Source: CAG-177 sp003514385 (lineage in GTDB: Bacteria > Bacillota > Clostridia > Oscillospirales > Acutalibacteraceae). Taken from it: a DNA stretch of 64,000 nt. The stretch's first letter is position 1; every line of letters begins with the position of its first letter. The notes under the pieces are model-generated. The model did no database searches and had not been told where the DNA came from. It saw only the letters and a list, made by a program, of their open reading frames with translations. A program made the position numbers and the translations under genes. Below are positions 1-9,596 of the stretch, piece by piece. The DNA lies in contig JBPPLN010000003.1 in assembly GCA_051920445.1 (NCBI GenBank), positions 128,191 through 192,190 on the forward strand, given 5' to 3'.

Positions 1-2
1 GC

Positions 3-2702
3 GGCTTCACCGCGCAGGAGTTCGGAGTTATAGGCAAGATACTCACCCAGGCAGAGGATGTTTATGTCGCGCTGACCGCGCCCGATCTTATCGAGCGGGA
101 CAGCGACGATATATTCTATCATACAAAAAATACTGCAAAGAAGCTCATTAAACTCGCGAACAGCGTCGGCGTGCCGTGCGCAAAGCCTGTTGTTATCAAT
201 GACCCGAACGGCGATCCCGCGCTCGATGCATTCTCAAGTGACTTTCTGAGCCCCGAGGCGGATGTGTTCCCCGACGCGTGCGACAGCATATCTATAGTCG
301 CGTCGCCCGATATCCGCAGTGAGTGCGCCTATGCCGCGGCGCATATAAAACGAATGCTCAGAACAGGCGAATACCGAAGCCGAGATATCGCAGTTATCGT
401 GCGCGACGAAACTTCGTATATCCGCCCGATGCTGACCGCGCTTGCAAAATGCGGCGTGCCCGTATTTGAGGACAGACGCCAGCCTGTTATAAATCAGCCG
501 CTGATGACGCTCGTTCGCGCCGCGCTGAAAATAGCCGACACGGGCTTCGATACCGACAGCGTCCTGCGCGCTTTGAAAACCGGTCTCTGCCCGCTTGCGG
601 CGGACGAGATATCGGACATTGAAAACTACACTTATCTCTGGCAGATAAACGGCTCGGGCTGGCTGAAAAAATGGGAGTCAAGCCCCGACGGCTTCGGCGA
701 GATGACCGAAAACACAGCGGCGGAGCTTGAGAGGCTGAATGCTCTGCGCGAAAAGGCGGTCGAACCGTTTGCAAAGTTCAGAGGCAAGCTCAAAGATAAT
801 GACGGCGAGGGCTGCGCAAAGGCTGTGTTCGAGCTGCTGTGCGAGCTCGATACGGCACAGAGACTAAAAGACCTCGCGATTTATCTCGAGGACTCGGGCG
901 AAAATGTGCTCGCTCTCGAGACGGAGCGGCTCTGGGACACCATCTGCTCTCTGCTCGATGTCGCGGCGCAGACGCTCGGCAAGACCCCGGTAAAAGCCTC
1001 GCGCTTTTCCGGACTTTTTGATCTCATGCTCTCCACTGTTACCCTCGGCGAGATACCCCATTCCCTCGAAGAGGTGACGATAGGCTCGGCGCAGAGAATA
1101 AGACCCATCGCGCCCAAGGCAGTGTTCGTCCTCGGCGCAAACGCGGGAAAACTGCCGCTTAATCCCGTTCAGGGCGGTATGCTCAACGCCGGCGAGCGCG
1201 AACGCCTCGCGCAGGCGGGCATAGAGACTGCGATATACGGCGAGGACAGAGTCGCCGAGGAGCGCTTTATCGCCTATACTGCGTGCTGCTGCGCAAAAGA
1301 GAAGCTGATAGTCAGTTATTCTTCAAAGAGCGCGCAGGGGGAAGAACTCAGCGAGTCGGAGATAATCACTTTCATCCGCGAGCACTTCCCGCAGGTGCAT
1401 CAGACCGACACTCTCACGGCGGACAAAATCGACCTTGTCGAGGGCAAGAAGCCCGCGTTTGAGCTGACGGCAGCGCTGATGCGAAACGGCGGCGAGCTCT
1501 ATGAATCGCTGAGAAAATATTTTGAAAAAGATGCCGATTATTCCGGCAGACTCGCGTCGCTCGACAGCGCAGCGGAGGGGAGAACTTTCAAGATAGACAG
1601 CCGCGAGACGGCGACGCGCCTTTTTGGCATGAACATGAATATTTCGCCCTCGCGGGCTGAGACATATTACCGCTGCCCGTTTTCTTATTATTGCCGCTAC
1701 GGCCTGAAGCTTCAGGAGAACAAGAGCGCAACTTTTGACCCGCTTCAAAAAGGTACGGTTATACATTTCGTGCTCGAACAGCTGCTCAGCGAATTCAGTG
1801 CGCAGGAGCTCTCTGAGCTCGATCCCGATGAACGCTATGAAAAAATACGCGGATATCTGAACTCTTATCTTGAACGCTTCCTTGACCGCTCGCAGAGGTC
1901 TAAACGGTTTCTCTATCTCTATGAACGCCTCGCGCGCAGCATAGATGCGGTTGCGACGCGGCTCGCGGACGAGTTCAAAAACTGCGAATTCCGCCCGGTC
2001 GATCTCGAACTTGATATATCGCATAATGGCACGATAAAGCCGTATAATCTGAAAATACCCTCCGGCGGACACATCAATATTTCCGGCAAGGTGGACAGAG
2101 TCGATCTCGCCGAGATAGACGGAGAGCCGTATATCAGAGTCATAGATTATAAGTCGTCGGGCAAGACTTTTGCCTTTTCCGATGTGTTAAACGGACTCAA
2201 TATGCAGATGCTCATCTATCTTTTCACGCTCGTGAGCAACGGAAAGGCACGCTACGGCGATGCGGTTCCCGCGGGAGTGCTCTATATGCCTGCAAAGGCA
2301 TCTGCCTTTACAGCTGAGAGGGACAAAGATCTCAGCAAACAGGGCAATTCAAACGACAGAAAGATGCAGGGCTTCGTGCTCGAAAATGCGGGCGTTATAG
2401 TTGCCATGGAGCATGACGGCGGAGGGGCGTATATCCCGGCAAAGATTGATAAGGACGGCAATATAAAGGGTGCTACTCTCGATCTCGAAAAGCTCTCCGA
2501 ACTTTGGGACAAGGTTGACGAAAACCTTGTAAACATGGGCGAAGAGCTGCATCGCGGCTCGATTTCCGCGATCCCGGCGCAGGGCAAAAACTACAAGGAA
2601 ATCTGCTCGAAATGCGAATATTGGAACATCTGCACGCATGAGAATAATATGCCTGTAAGAGAATTAAATGACAATCTGAAACTCGGAGAGGGGGCGGAAT
2701 AA
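3..2702 (+). CDS. addB: ATP-dependent nuclease subunit B (5' end outside window)
   Basis: AddB is the partner of AddA in the helicase-nuclease that resects double-strand breaks for RecA. The frame is open from base 3, so the gene starts before the window and 899 C-terminal residues are visible; the GTG at 171 is internal. Visible marks are the RecB-type nuclease motif VIDYKSS near visible residue 712 and the cysteines expected for the AddB 4Fe-4S cluster: one in YYRCPFSYYC near 556 and a C-x2-C-x5-C group (CSKCEYWNIC) near 868, bracketing the nuclease domain as in known AddB proteins. The stop TAA shares its last A with the addA start (TAATG), which implies translational coupling. Confidence 0.95.
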   Translation, partial: GFTAQEFGVIGKILTQAEDVYVALTAPDLIERDSDDIFYHTKNTAKKLIKLANSVGVPCAKPVVINDPNGDPALDAFSSDFLSPEADVFPDACDSISIVASPDIRSECAYAAAHIKRMLRTGEYRSRDIAVIVRDETSYIRPMLTALAKCGVPVFEDRRQPVINQPLMTLVRAALKIADTGFDTDSVLRALKTGLCPLAADEISDIENYTYLWQINGSGWLKKWESSPDGFGEMTENTAAELERLNALREKAVEPFAKFRGKLKDNDGEGCAKAVFELLCELDTAQRLKDLAIYLEDSGENVLALETERLWDTICSLLDVAAQTLGKTPVKASRFSGLFDLMLSTVTLGEIPHSLEEVTIGSAQRIRPIAPKAVFVLGANAGKLPLNPVQGGMLNAGERERLAQAGIETAIYGEDRVAEERFIAYTACCCAKEKLIVSYSSKSAQGEELSESEIITFIREHFPQVHQTDTLTADKIDLVEGKKPAFELTAALMRNGGELYESLRKYFEKDADYSGRLASLDSAAEGRTFKIDSRETATRLFGMNMNISPSRAETYYRCPFSYYCRYGLKLQENKSATFDPLQKGTVIHFVLEQLLSEFSAQELSELDPDERYEKIRGYLNSYLERFLDRSQRSKRFLYLYERLARSIDAVATRLADEFKNCEFRPVDLELDISHNGTIKPYNLKIPSGGHINISGKVDRVDLAEIDGEPYIRVIDYKSSGKTFAFSDVLNGLNMQMLIYLFTLVSNGKARYGDAVPAGVLYMPAKASAFTAERDKDLSKQGNSNDRKMQGFVLENAGVIVAMEHDGGGAYIPAKIDKDGNIKGATLDLEKLSELWDKVDENLVNMGEELHRGSISAIPAQGKNYKEICSKCEYWNICTHENNMPVRELNDNLKLGEGAE

Positions 2703-5700
2703 TGGGCGTCAACTGGACGACTGATCAGAGACACGCGATAGAGTGCCGTAAAGGCTCTGTACTTGTCAGTGCTGCGGCGGGCTCGGGCAAGACGGCGGTG
2801 CTTGTCGAGCGCGTTATCCGCCGTCTGACGGACAAAGATAACCCCTGTTCGGCGGAGGATCTGCTGATAGTTACATTCACCCGCGCCGCCACCGCGCAGA
2901 TGCGCGAGAAGATAGGCGCGGCGATACTCAAACGCCTTTCGGAGGATCCGACGGACAGGCATCTTCGCCGCCAGTATATGCTCCTGCCGTTTGCGAAAAT
3001 ATGCACTATCGACAGCTTCTGCAACGACCTTGTGCGCGAAAATTTCCACGCGCTCGGCATATCCCCGGACTATTCGCTGCTCGACAACGAAACGGCAGTT
3101 ATAATGAAAAACGATGTCTGCGAGGCAATGCTCGAGCGGGCATACGAAGAGGATTTGGACGGCAGATTTTCGGAGCTCAGCGATATGATGTCCTCCGGCA
3201 GCAGCGACGAGGATTTCGCGAAGCTGATAATCAAAATGTATGATATCTCGACTGCTTATCCGTTCCCTGATCTGTGGCTCGATTCGCTTATCGGGGAGTA
3301 TTCACAGCCCGATATCAACAAGAGCCGCTGGGGCGGTATAATAAAAAAATATGTCTGCGATATGCTCGACTACTGCGTGTCCTCGAGCCGCGATATGATG
3401 ACCGCCATGGAGTCCGACCCGATTGTAGCGGATGCCTACGGCGCGGCGGTGCAGAGCGATATAAATATGTACGCCGAGCTTCGAGAAAAAATCAACAGCG
3501 ACTGGGACGAGGCTCTCGAAGCGTTTAAAACGGTCAAGTATATGAGCCTTGGGCGCGTTTCGAAGGGCTATGAGAGCGAGACGAAAAATGTGGTTACTAC
3601 CGCCCGCAAAAAGCTCAAGGATCTGTTGAAAAAAGTGCCCGGTATCATGTGTGTATCGTCCGAAGAACACGCCGATGACATGCGCCTGCTGCGCGATCCC
3701 GTGACGAAGCTTATAGAACTCGTCAAGCAGTTTGGCAGGGAGTATTCCGCCGAAAAGGATAAAATGAACTCCGCCGATTTCTCGGATATTCTGCACCGCG
3801 CACTCAATTTGCTCGCGGTTTCCGACGGCAGCGGCGGATATATAAAAACCGACCTTGCGCGCGAGCTGTCGTCGCATTATGTTGAGATACTCGTCGACGA
3901 GTATCAGGATATAAACGAAGCGCAAGATATGATATTCAGAGCGATATCTGCCGACGAGAATAATCTGTTCACCGTCGGCGATGTCAAGCAGAGCATATAC
4001 AGATTCCGTCAGGCGATGCCGGAGATATTCCTGCGCCGCCGCAGCACAACACACAGCTTCGAGAGTGGGAAATACCCCCTGGGCATAACCCTCGGCTCGA
4101 ATTTCCGAAGCCGCGTGGGAGTTACATCGTGCGTCAACTATATCTTCCGCCAGCTGATGAGCACGGAGGCGGGCGAGCTTGAATATGACGACTCCGAGGC
4201 GCTCAACGCCGCCGCTAAATATCCCGAGCGCGACACTCCCGACTGTGAGCTGCATGTCGTGACGGACAAGGGTAACAGAGCCGATACGCTCGAAGCGCAG
4301 GCTCGCTATGTTGCGAAATATATTGAACGCACGGTGCGGGAGGGAAAGATGCTCGTCACAAAGGGCGGCGCTCTGCATCCCGCGTCTTACGGCGATTTCT
4401 GCATTCTCCTGCGCACGGCGAAAAATGTTTCTTCGGTCTATGCCAACGCGCTCTCTGAGCGCGGCATACCGGTTTTTTCCCCGGAGACCGGCGGATTCTT
4501 TGAGGCCGCCGAGATAAGCTTTATACTCTCACTCCTGCGCGTGCTCGACAACCCTGTGCAGGACATACCGCTCGCGGCTGTCATGCTCTCTCCGCTCTTC
4601 GGCTTCAGCGCAGGCGAGCTTGCGGATATACGCGCCTCGGCGAAAGAACGCCTGGAGGCGGGCGAGACCGAGCCGCTCTATCGCAGCGTCGCCGTGTCGG
4701 CTGACGAGGGCGACGAAAAAGCGGCGGCATTCCTCAAAAAAATAGAATCTCTGCGCAGACTGTCGCTGACCCTTAGCGCGGGCGAACTCGTCCGCAGAGT
4801 GTGCGAAGAGACGGGCTTCGACGCTATTGTCGGCGCGATGCCGGACGGCGAGCGCCGCAGACTCAATGTCGGTCTGCTGTGCGATTATGCCGAGAAATAC
4901 GAGGCGGCGGGTAATCTCGGACTCAGCGGATTTATAAGATTTATAGATAAGGTCGCGCGCACGAGCGGAGATTTGGCAACCGCCGCGCGACCGTCCGAAA
5001 ATGCGGATATCGTCCGCATAATGACCGTCCATCAGAGCAAGGGACTTGAATTCCCGATATGTATTCTCGCCGATATGCAGCACGCGTTCAACGAGCGGGA
5101 CAACACCGAATCAGTGCTCATAAGCTCGTCTGCAGGGCTCGGCATGAAGAGACGCACGGAGGACGGAATCAGCGTTTATGACACAGCCTCGCGCCGCGCC
5201 GCAGTCATAACTTCCGAACGCATGGGGCGCAGCGAGGAGATGCGCGTGCTCTATGTTGCGCTGACGAGAGCAAAAGAAAATCTCGTTATGGTCACATCTG
5301 TCCCGAATCCCGAAAAGGGACTCGCGAAGGTTGCCGTCGAATGCGGAATAGGGGAGCGGGCGAACCCGTTCGCCGTGCTCAGAATGAATAACTTCTCAGA
5401 CCTTGTGCTCACGGCGCTCATGCGCCATCCCGCCGCAGATGAGCTACGAAAGTTATCCGGCGTCGATGTCCCGATATTCCTGTCCGAAAAAGACAGATTC
5501 AAGCTGAAAGTTGTCGTCAGCGATTCGGAAAGCTTCATGACCGAATCCGCCAATGAACAGAAAATAGCCGCAAAGCCTGTATTCTTCAACGAAGTTCAAG
5601 CACGGCTCGATTATTCCGACCCGCGCTCGGTGCTCTCGTCCGTGCCTGCGAAGCGCGCCGCTTCGGACGGCTCGGAGCGCGGCATAAACCGTGAATATTT

Positions 5701-6256
5701 CGCCTCGTCACGCCCGGCGTTCATGAGCTCGGGCGGACTGACCCCGGCTCAGCGCGGCACGGCTACGCACAAATTCATGCAGTTTTCAAATTACGCTGCG
5801 GCGCGCGCCGACATTGAATCCGAACTCGCGCGGCTTGTCGACGGCGGCTTCCTCTCGGAGGATGAGGGCAAGGCTGTTAATATCGGCGCGGCGAAGCGGT
5901 TCTTTATGTCGCCGCTTGCCGAGAGAATCTTCGCTTCTGATAATGTCATGCGTGAGAAAAAATTTGCGGCGCTCTTCCCGGCAAAGTTTTTCTATCCTGA
6001 GCTGACGGGCGAAGCGGCTGAAGAAAAAATCGTCGTTCAGGGCATTGCGGACTGCGTGTTCGTCGAGGACGGAAAACTCGTCATTGTCGATTATAAAACC
6101 GACACGGGCGTTGACGCCGAGGCTCTGCTCGACCGATATTCGGCTCAGCTTGAGATATACCGCGAGGCACTCTCGCAGGCGCTCGGTATGCCCGTCAAAG
6201 AGACGCTTTTGTACTCATTTTTCATGAATTCGACCGTTAAAGTCGGAACAGTTTAA
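2702..6256 (+). CDS. addA: ATP-dependent helicase/nuclease subunit A
   Basis: UvrD/Rep-like (SF1) helicase fused to a RecB-type nuclease; works with AddB. At 1184 residues it has the usual AddA length. Visible motifs in order: Walker A AAAGSGKT (about residues 24-31), motif II VDEYQDIN (about 398), motif V TVHQSKGLEFP (about 775), motif VI YVALTRAKENL (about 851) and the nuclease motif IVDYKTD (about 1128). The ATG overlaps the addB stop by one base. No terminator is seen before rpmE, but rpmE has its own promoter. Function is secure by family. Confidence 0.97.
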   Translation: MGVNWTTDQRHAIECRKGSVLVSAAAGSGKTAVLVERVIRRLTDKDNPCSAEDLLIVTFTRAATAQMREKIGAAILKRLSEDPTDRHLRRQYMLLPFAKICTIDSFCNDLVRENFHALGISPDYSLLDNETAVIMKNDVCEAMLERAYEEDLDGRFSELSDMMSSGSSDEDFAKLIIKMYDISTAYPFPDLWLDSLIGEYSQPDINKSRWGGIIKKYVCDMLDYCVSSSRDMMTAMESDPIVADAYGAAVQSDINMYAELREKINSDWDEALEAFKTVKYMSLGRVSKGYESETKNVVTTARKKLKDLLKKVPGIMCVSSEEHADDMRLLRDPVTKLIELVKQFGREYSAEKDKMNSADFSDILHRALNLLAVSDGSGGYIKTDLARELSSHYVEILVDEYQDINEAQDMIFRAISADENNLFTVGDVKQSIYRFRQAMPEIFLRRRSTTHSFESGKYPLGITLGSNFRSRVGVTSCVNYIFRQLMSTEAGELEYDDSEALNAAAKYPERDTPDCELHVVTDKGNRADTLEAQARYVAKYIERTVREGKMLVTKGGALHPASYGDFCILLRTAKNVSSVYANALSERGIPVFSPETGGFFEAAEISFILSLLRVLDNPVQDIPLAAVMLSPLFGFSAGELADIRASAKERLEAGETEPLYRSVAVSADEGDEKAAAFLKKIESLRRLSLTLSAGELVRRVCEETGFDAIVGAMPDGERRRLNVGLLCDYAEKYEAAGNLGLSGFIRFIDKVARTSGDLATAARPSENADIVRIMTVHQSKGLEFPICILADMQHAFNERDNTESVLISSSAGLGMKRRTEDGISVYDTASRRAAVITSERMGRSEEMRVLYVALTRAKENLVMVTSVPNPEKGLAKVAVECGIGERANPFAVLRMNNFSDLVLTALMRHPAADELRKLSGVDVPIFLSEKDRFKLKVVVSDSESFMTESANEQKIAAKPVFFNEVQARLDYSDPRSVLSSVPAKRAASDGSERGINREYFASSRPAFMSSGGLTPAQRGTATHKFMQFSNYAAARADIESELARLVDGGFLSEDEGKAVNIGAAKRFFMSPLAERIFASDNVMREKKFAALFPAKFFYPELTGEAAEEKIVVQGIADCVFVEDGKLVIVDYKTDTGVDAEALLDRYSAQLEIYREALSQALGMPVKETLLYSFFMNSTVKVGTV

Positions 6257-6274
6257 AAAATATGAAAAAAGGGC

Positions 6275-6303
6275 TTGCATTTTTGCCCCGTGTATGATAA
6301 AAT
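6275..6303 (+). promoter_or_regulatory. sigma-A promoter of rpmE
   Basis: TTGCAT (6275-6280), 17-base spacer, TAAAAT (6298-6303), 60 bases upstream of the rpmE start. Confidence 0.7.
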
Positions 6304-6362
6304 TTCGTTTGCTAGACTTAAAGATAAAGTTATATGCAGATAATCCGAAAGAGGTGACAATA

Positions 6363-6575
6363 ATGAAGGAAGGAATCCATCCTAAGTACGAGCCCACTGA
6401 GGTCCGCTGCGCTTGCGGCGAGGTCATCAAGACTTCTTCCACCAAGCAGGATCTTCGTGTCGATATTTGCTCAAAGTGCCATCCGTTCTTCACCGGCAAG
6501 CAGAAGCTCGTCGATACCGGCGGACGCGTTGACCGCTTCAAGAAGCGTTTCAACATGACAGAGGACAAGAAATAA
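6363..6575 (+). CDS. rpmE: 50S ribosomal protein L31
   Basis: 70-residue L31 of the zinc-binding type. It starts MKEGIHPKYEP and carries CAC near residue 17 and CSKC near residue 37, the Cys pattern that separates zinc-binding L31 from the zinc-free paralogue. The start chosen is the ATG behind AGAGGTGAC; the same frame is open upstream but has no ribosome site there. Own promoter and own terminator suggest a single-gene unit. Confidence 0.95.
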   Translation: MKEGIHPKYEPTEVRCACGEVIKTSSTKQDLRVDICSKCHPFFTGKQKLVDTGGRVDRFKKRFNMTEDKK

Positions 6576-6591
6576 TCATCCTATGAGAGAT

Positions 6592-6621
6592 ATGAGCTGC
6601 CTTTTCGGCGGCTCATTTTTC
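6592..6621 (+). terminator. Rho-independent terminator of rpmE
   Basis: Stem ATGAGCTGCC / GGCGGCTCAT (one G-U pair) with a short TTTTC loop, followed by five T. Confidence 0.85.
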
Positions 6622-6687
6622 TATCCTAAAAATGCGTCGTGTGTTGCGCTATCCAAGCATTGTTAACAATATATTTCTCAAAAAGAC

Positions 6688-6716
6688 TTGTAATAATTGC
6701 TCGGCGGCGTTATAAT
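6688..6716 (+). promoter_or_regulatory. promoter of the M23 peptidase gene
   Basis: TTGTAA, 17-base spacer, TATAAT, 40 bases upstream of the start codon. Confidence 0.7.
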
Positions 6717-6756
6717 GTTTGTAATCATTTTGTAATATTTTTAAGGGGGCGAAGCA

Positions 6757-8832
6757 ATGTCGGGAAAGAAAAAGGGCAATATTGCCGATCCTGAGTTGCA
6801 CAGCTCAGAGTCGCCCGCAAAGGACGGGAACGAGCTTAAAAACAGAATAAATGAAACTGCAAAGTATTCGGAGCTTTTTGAGAAGATAGATGTCGACAGC
6901 GATTATGACGATATCCTCGCAACATATGAGAAAACTCTCGACAAGCGCACCAGAGCCGCCATGAAAAAAGCGGGCGGTGTCGCTGACGAAGAAGAGTCTG
7001 TTGACGAAAATGTGATGATAGAGGCGGACGAAATAGTTTCGGATGCCGATTCTGCGGCGCAGCCCGAAGTGCAGGAAACCGCGGAAAATAAGCCCGCGAA
7101 GAAGAAAGAAAAGGTTCATAATGGCGATGCCGGAGCCGTACTTTATTCTTATATCGCGGCGCTCGGACTCGCAACCGGCACAACTTTTAAAAAGATGCTC
7201 GCGAAGCCTAAGAAGCTCGGCAGAAATATCGTCGGCTTTTTCAGATATGTCTTCCGTTTCCTCTGGCTCGGATTCAAGAAGTTTATCCACATCATTTCTC
7301 ATACATTCGTTGAGCAGGTCAAGGACTTCAGGCGCGATGTGCGCTCGGCTATGAATTATCTCAGGCAGAGCCGCCATAAGCCGAAAACACTGTTCCCGAT
7401 ACTCGGGCACTATGTGAAGAAGGCTTTCACCACCCATACGCAGATGTTCAAGACCATAGCAAACTTCGCTCTGCCCGTTGCCGCAGTGCTCGCTTTTGTG
7501 CTGACCGTCAACTATTGGAGCAGTGTCACGTTCGCGCTCAAGGTCAGCTACGACAACAAGGAGCTCGGCTATATCTCCGACGAGTCGGTGTATAACGAGG
7601 CTCAGAGCGCCGCAAAGGCGAGAATGACGACTACAAAGACGGATTCTTCCGCCAAACTTGATGATCCGACATATGAGCTTTCACTTGTCAGCGTCAACAA
7701 GCTTGTCGATTCTTCGATACTCTGCGACAGAATAATCGAAAATTCCGAGAGCAATGTCACAAATGCCTGCGGAATTTATATCGACGATGAATTTATCTGC
7801 TCCGTCAAGAACGAGACGGATGCAGCGAGCGTGTTCAATGCTATTCTTGAAAAGCACAAGGTTACTGACAGCAACAGCTTTGTCGATTTCGTTGAGAAGG
7901 TCGAGTATGTCCAGGGACTTTATCCTGACGACCCGAAGACCATGTGGGACGCATCGAAGCTCAAAAAGCAGCTTGAGCAGACTAAGCAGGCGAAAAAGAC
8001 CTACACCGTCAAGGACGGCGATACTATATACGGCATAGCGGTCGCGAACGGGCTGACCGAAAAGCAGCTCATGGCGCTCAACCCCGATATGGGCGAGTAT
8101 ATTCATACAGGCGATCAGATAGTGGTCTCGAACGAGGTCAACTATGTCCGCGTCAAGGTCATGAGAACCGAGACGAGAACGGTCGAGGTCGATTATGACA
8201 CCGAAAAGACCAACGATGCTTCGATGTTTAAGGGTACTACCCGTGTCACCCGCAAGGGCGAAAAGGGCGAGGACACAATAACCGAGCTTGTAACATATAT
8301 CGACGGTCAGCGCGTCACTTCGCAGGAGGTTTCACGCGTCAGGACTAAAGAGCCCGTGACCGAAAAGAAGCTTATCGGCACGAAGTCGACCCGCGTCAGC
8401 GGCGGATATAATGTCAAGGTTTCCGGACGCGGCTTTGTATGGCCTGCACCCGCATGTACATTCGTCAGCTCGCCTTACGGCTGGAGAACCCTGCGCGGTT
8501 ACAGAGATTTCCACACCGGCGTCGACCTCACTCTTCCCGGCGGCGGTTCGACCGGAGCGGTCATAGTCGCATCACTCGACGGTACAGTCGAGAGCGTGCG
8601 CCGAAGCAATTCCGGCTATGGACACTGCGTCGTCATCAACCACGGCGGCGGAGTCAAGACGAGATACGCTCACTGCCTTGCAGGCTCTATATCTGTCAGC
8701 GTCGGACAGCATGTCAGCGCAGGACAGGCGATAGCGCGAGTCGGCAGAACCGGCAACGCGACAGGTCCGCATCTTCACTTCGAGATAATCATAAACGGCA
8801 GCACAGTAAACCCGCTGCCCTATATCAGATAA
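6757..8832 (+). CDS. membrane-anchored LysM-G5-M23 family metallopeptidase
   Basis: Predicted cell-wall hydrolase of 691 residues. Residues 1-230 are charged and lack a signal peptide; one membrane segment lies at about 236-254, so the N-terminal part should be cytoplasmic and the rest outside. Then follow a LysM motif (about 413-458, TVKDGDTIYGIA...), a G5 domain (about 460-545) and a C-terminal M23 (LytM) domain (about 575-690) with the zinc-ligand motifs HTGVD and HLHFE and the partner HC in GYGHCVV intact, so it is probably an active endopeptidase. The start follows AAGGGGGCG. The long cytoplasmic tail is unusual for the family and could link hydrolysis to an inner partner; that is inference. 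Confidence 0.9.
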   Translation: MSGKKKGNIADPELHSSESPAKDGNELKNRINETAKYSELFEKIDVDSDYDDILATYEKTLDKRTRAAMKKAGGVADEEESVDENVMIEADEIVSDADSAAQPEVQETAENKPAKKKEKVHNGDAGAVLYSYIAALGLATGTTFKKMLAKPKKLGRNIVGFFRYVFRFLWLGFKKFIHIISHTFVEQVKDFRRDVRSAMNYLRQSRHKPKTLFPILGHYVKKAFTTHTQMFKTIANFALPVAAVLAFVLTVNYWSSVTFALKVSYDNKELGYISDESVYNEAQSAAKARMTTTKTDSSAKLDDPTYELSLVSVNKLVDSSILCDRIIENSESNVTNACGIYIDDEFICSVKNETDAASVFNAILEKHKVTDSNSFVDFVEKVEYVQGLYPDDPKTMWDASKLKKQLEQTKQAKKTYTVKDGDTIYGIAVANGLTEKQLMALNPDMGEYIHTGDQIVVSNEVNYVRVKVMRTETRTVEVDYDTEKTNDASMFKGTTRVTRKGEKGEDTITELVTYIDGQRVTSQEVSRVRTKEPVTEKKLIGTKSTRVSGGYNVKVSGRGFVWPAPACTFVSSPYGWRTLRGYRDFHTGVDLTLPGGGSTGAVIVASLDGTVESVRRSNSGYGHCVVINHGGGVKTRYAHCLAGSISVSVGQHVSAGQAIARVGRTGNATGPHLHFEIIINGSTVNPLPYIR

Positions 8833-8839
8833 AAATTTT

Positions 8840-8867
8840 CCCCGCATCGAAAGGTGCGGGGATTTTT
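8840..8867 (+). terminator. terminator of the M23 peptidase gene
   Basis: Perfect stem CCCCGCA / TGCGGGG followed by ATTTTT. Confidence 0.9.
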
Positions 8868-8874
8868 ATAAGGC

Positions 8875-8915
8875 AAGAATCCTGCCGCAGTTTTTTGTGG
8901 TAGGATTCTTGTTTT
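8875..8915. terminator. second hairpin, probably terminating the minus-strand acetyltransferase remnant
   Basis: Long stem AAGAATCCTGCC / GGTAGGATTCTT with a T-rich loop. T-rich stretches lie on both sides, so it could serve either strand. Confidence 0.6.
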
Positions 8916-9017
8916 GTACCAATGTATTGTGATGATTTGCAATATTGCGATTTGCCTGTTGATGACGTATACAATAAGCACAATTTTTATCAACGGAATT
9001 TTCCGCCCATGCCGGGT

Positions 9018-9513
9018 TTATAAATCTATCCAATACCTTTTTACAAAAACTTTTTCTTTCTCGTCGTACAGTCTGTTCTCGAATATTCCGCCGCTTTTTA
9101 TTATCACGCGCTCCGAGGCGATGCTGTCCTCGTCGCAGACGCACAGCACGCGCCCAAATCCGAGTTCGCGGGCGATGTCGAGCCCCTGCGCGAGCATCTG
9201 CGAGGCGTAGCCACTATTTCTGCGCGATGGATCCGATGTGCCCGCCGAAGTTCAGCAGGAACTCGGTCAGCGCAAACTTGAGGTTGAATACGCCGATCAT
9301 GTCGTCTCCGTCGTAGCAGAGATAGAAATTCTCGCGGACATATCCGGCGGGAAGATTTTTGCCGCTTATTCTGTTATTCATTCCGGCGAGCCAGCGGTCA
9401 AAATTTTCGTATCCGCCGTAGCCTATGCAGGTGTCTTCGTCCGATTGGAACTCATTGTAAAATAACTGCACATCTTGCCGACTGTCATCGGTCGGGAAAA
9501 CAAATCTGAGCAT
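9018..9513 (-). pseudogene. GNAT acetyltransferase, frameshifted
   Basis: The start has a good ribosome site (GGAGATAAATT ATG). The first 99 residues (MLRFVFPTDD...) match the N-terminal half of a GNAT N-acetyltransferase and reach the acetyl-CoA loop, then stop at TAG just after FGGHIGSIAQK. In another frame the expected second half continues directly: SGYASQMLAQGLDIARELG, then CDEDSIASERVIIKSGG and the end KRYWIDL at 9018. The loop between GGHIG and GYA is about five residues shorter than normal, so a small deletion near 9215 shifted the frame. Either a recent pseudogene or an assembly error. Confidence 0.75.
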
Positions 9514-9536
9514 AATTTATCTCCAAATAAAATAAT

Positions 9537-9569
9537 AAAAGGACATCGAGGTTTGCCCCGATGTCCTTT
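9537..9569 (-). terminator. terminator of the lipoprotein gene at 9597-10700
   Basis: Stem with arms GGACATCG and CGATGTCC, T-rich on the minus-strand 3' side (TTTTATTATTT). Confidence 0.85.
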
Positions 9570-9596
9570 CGCTTTTCAATTGATTAAAATATCTGC

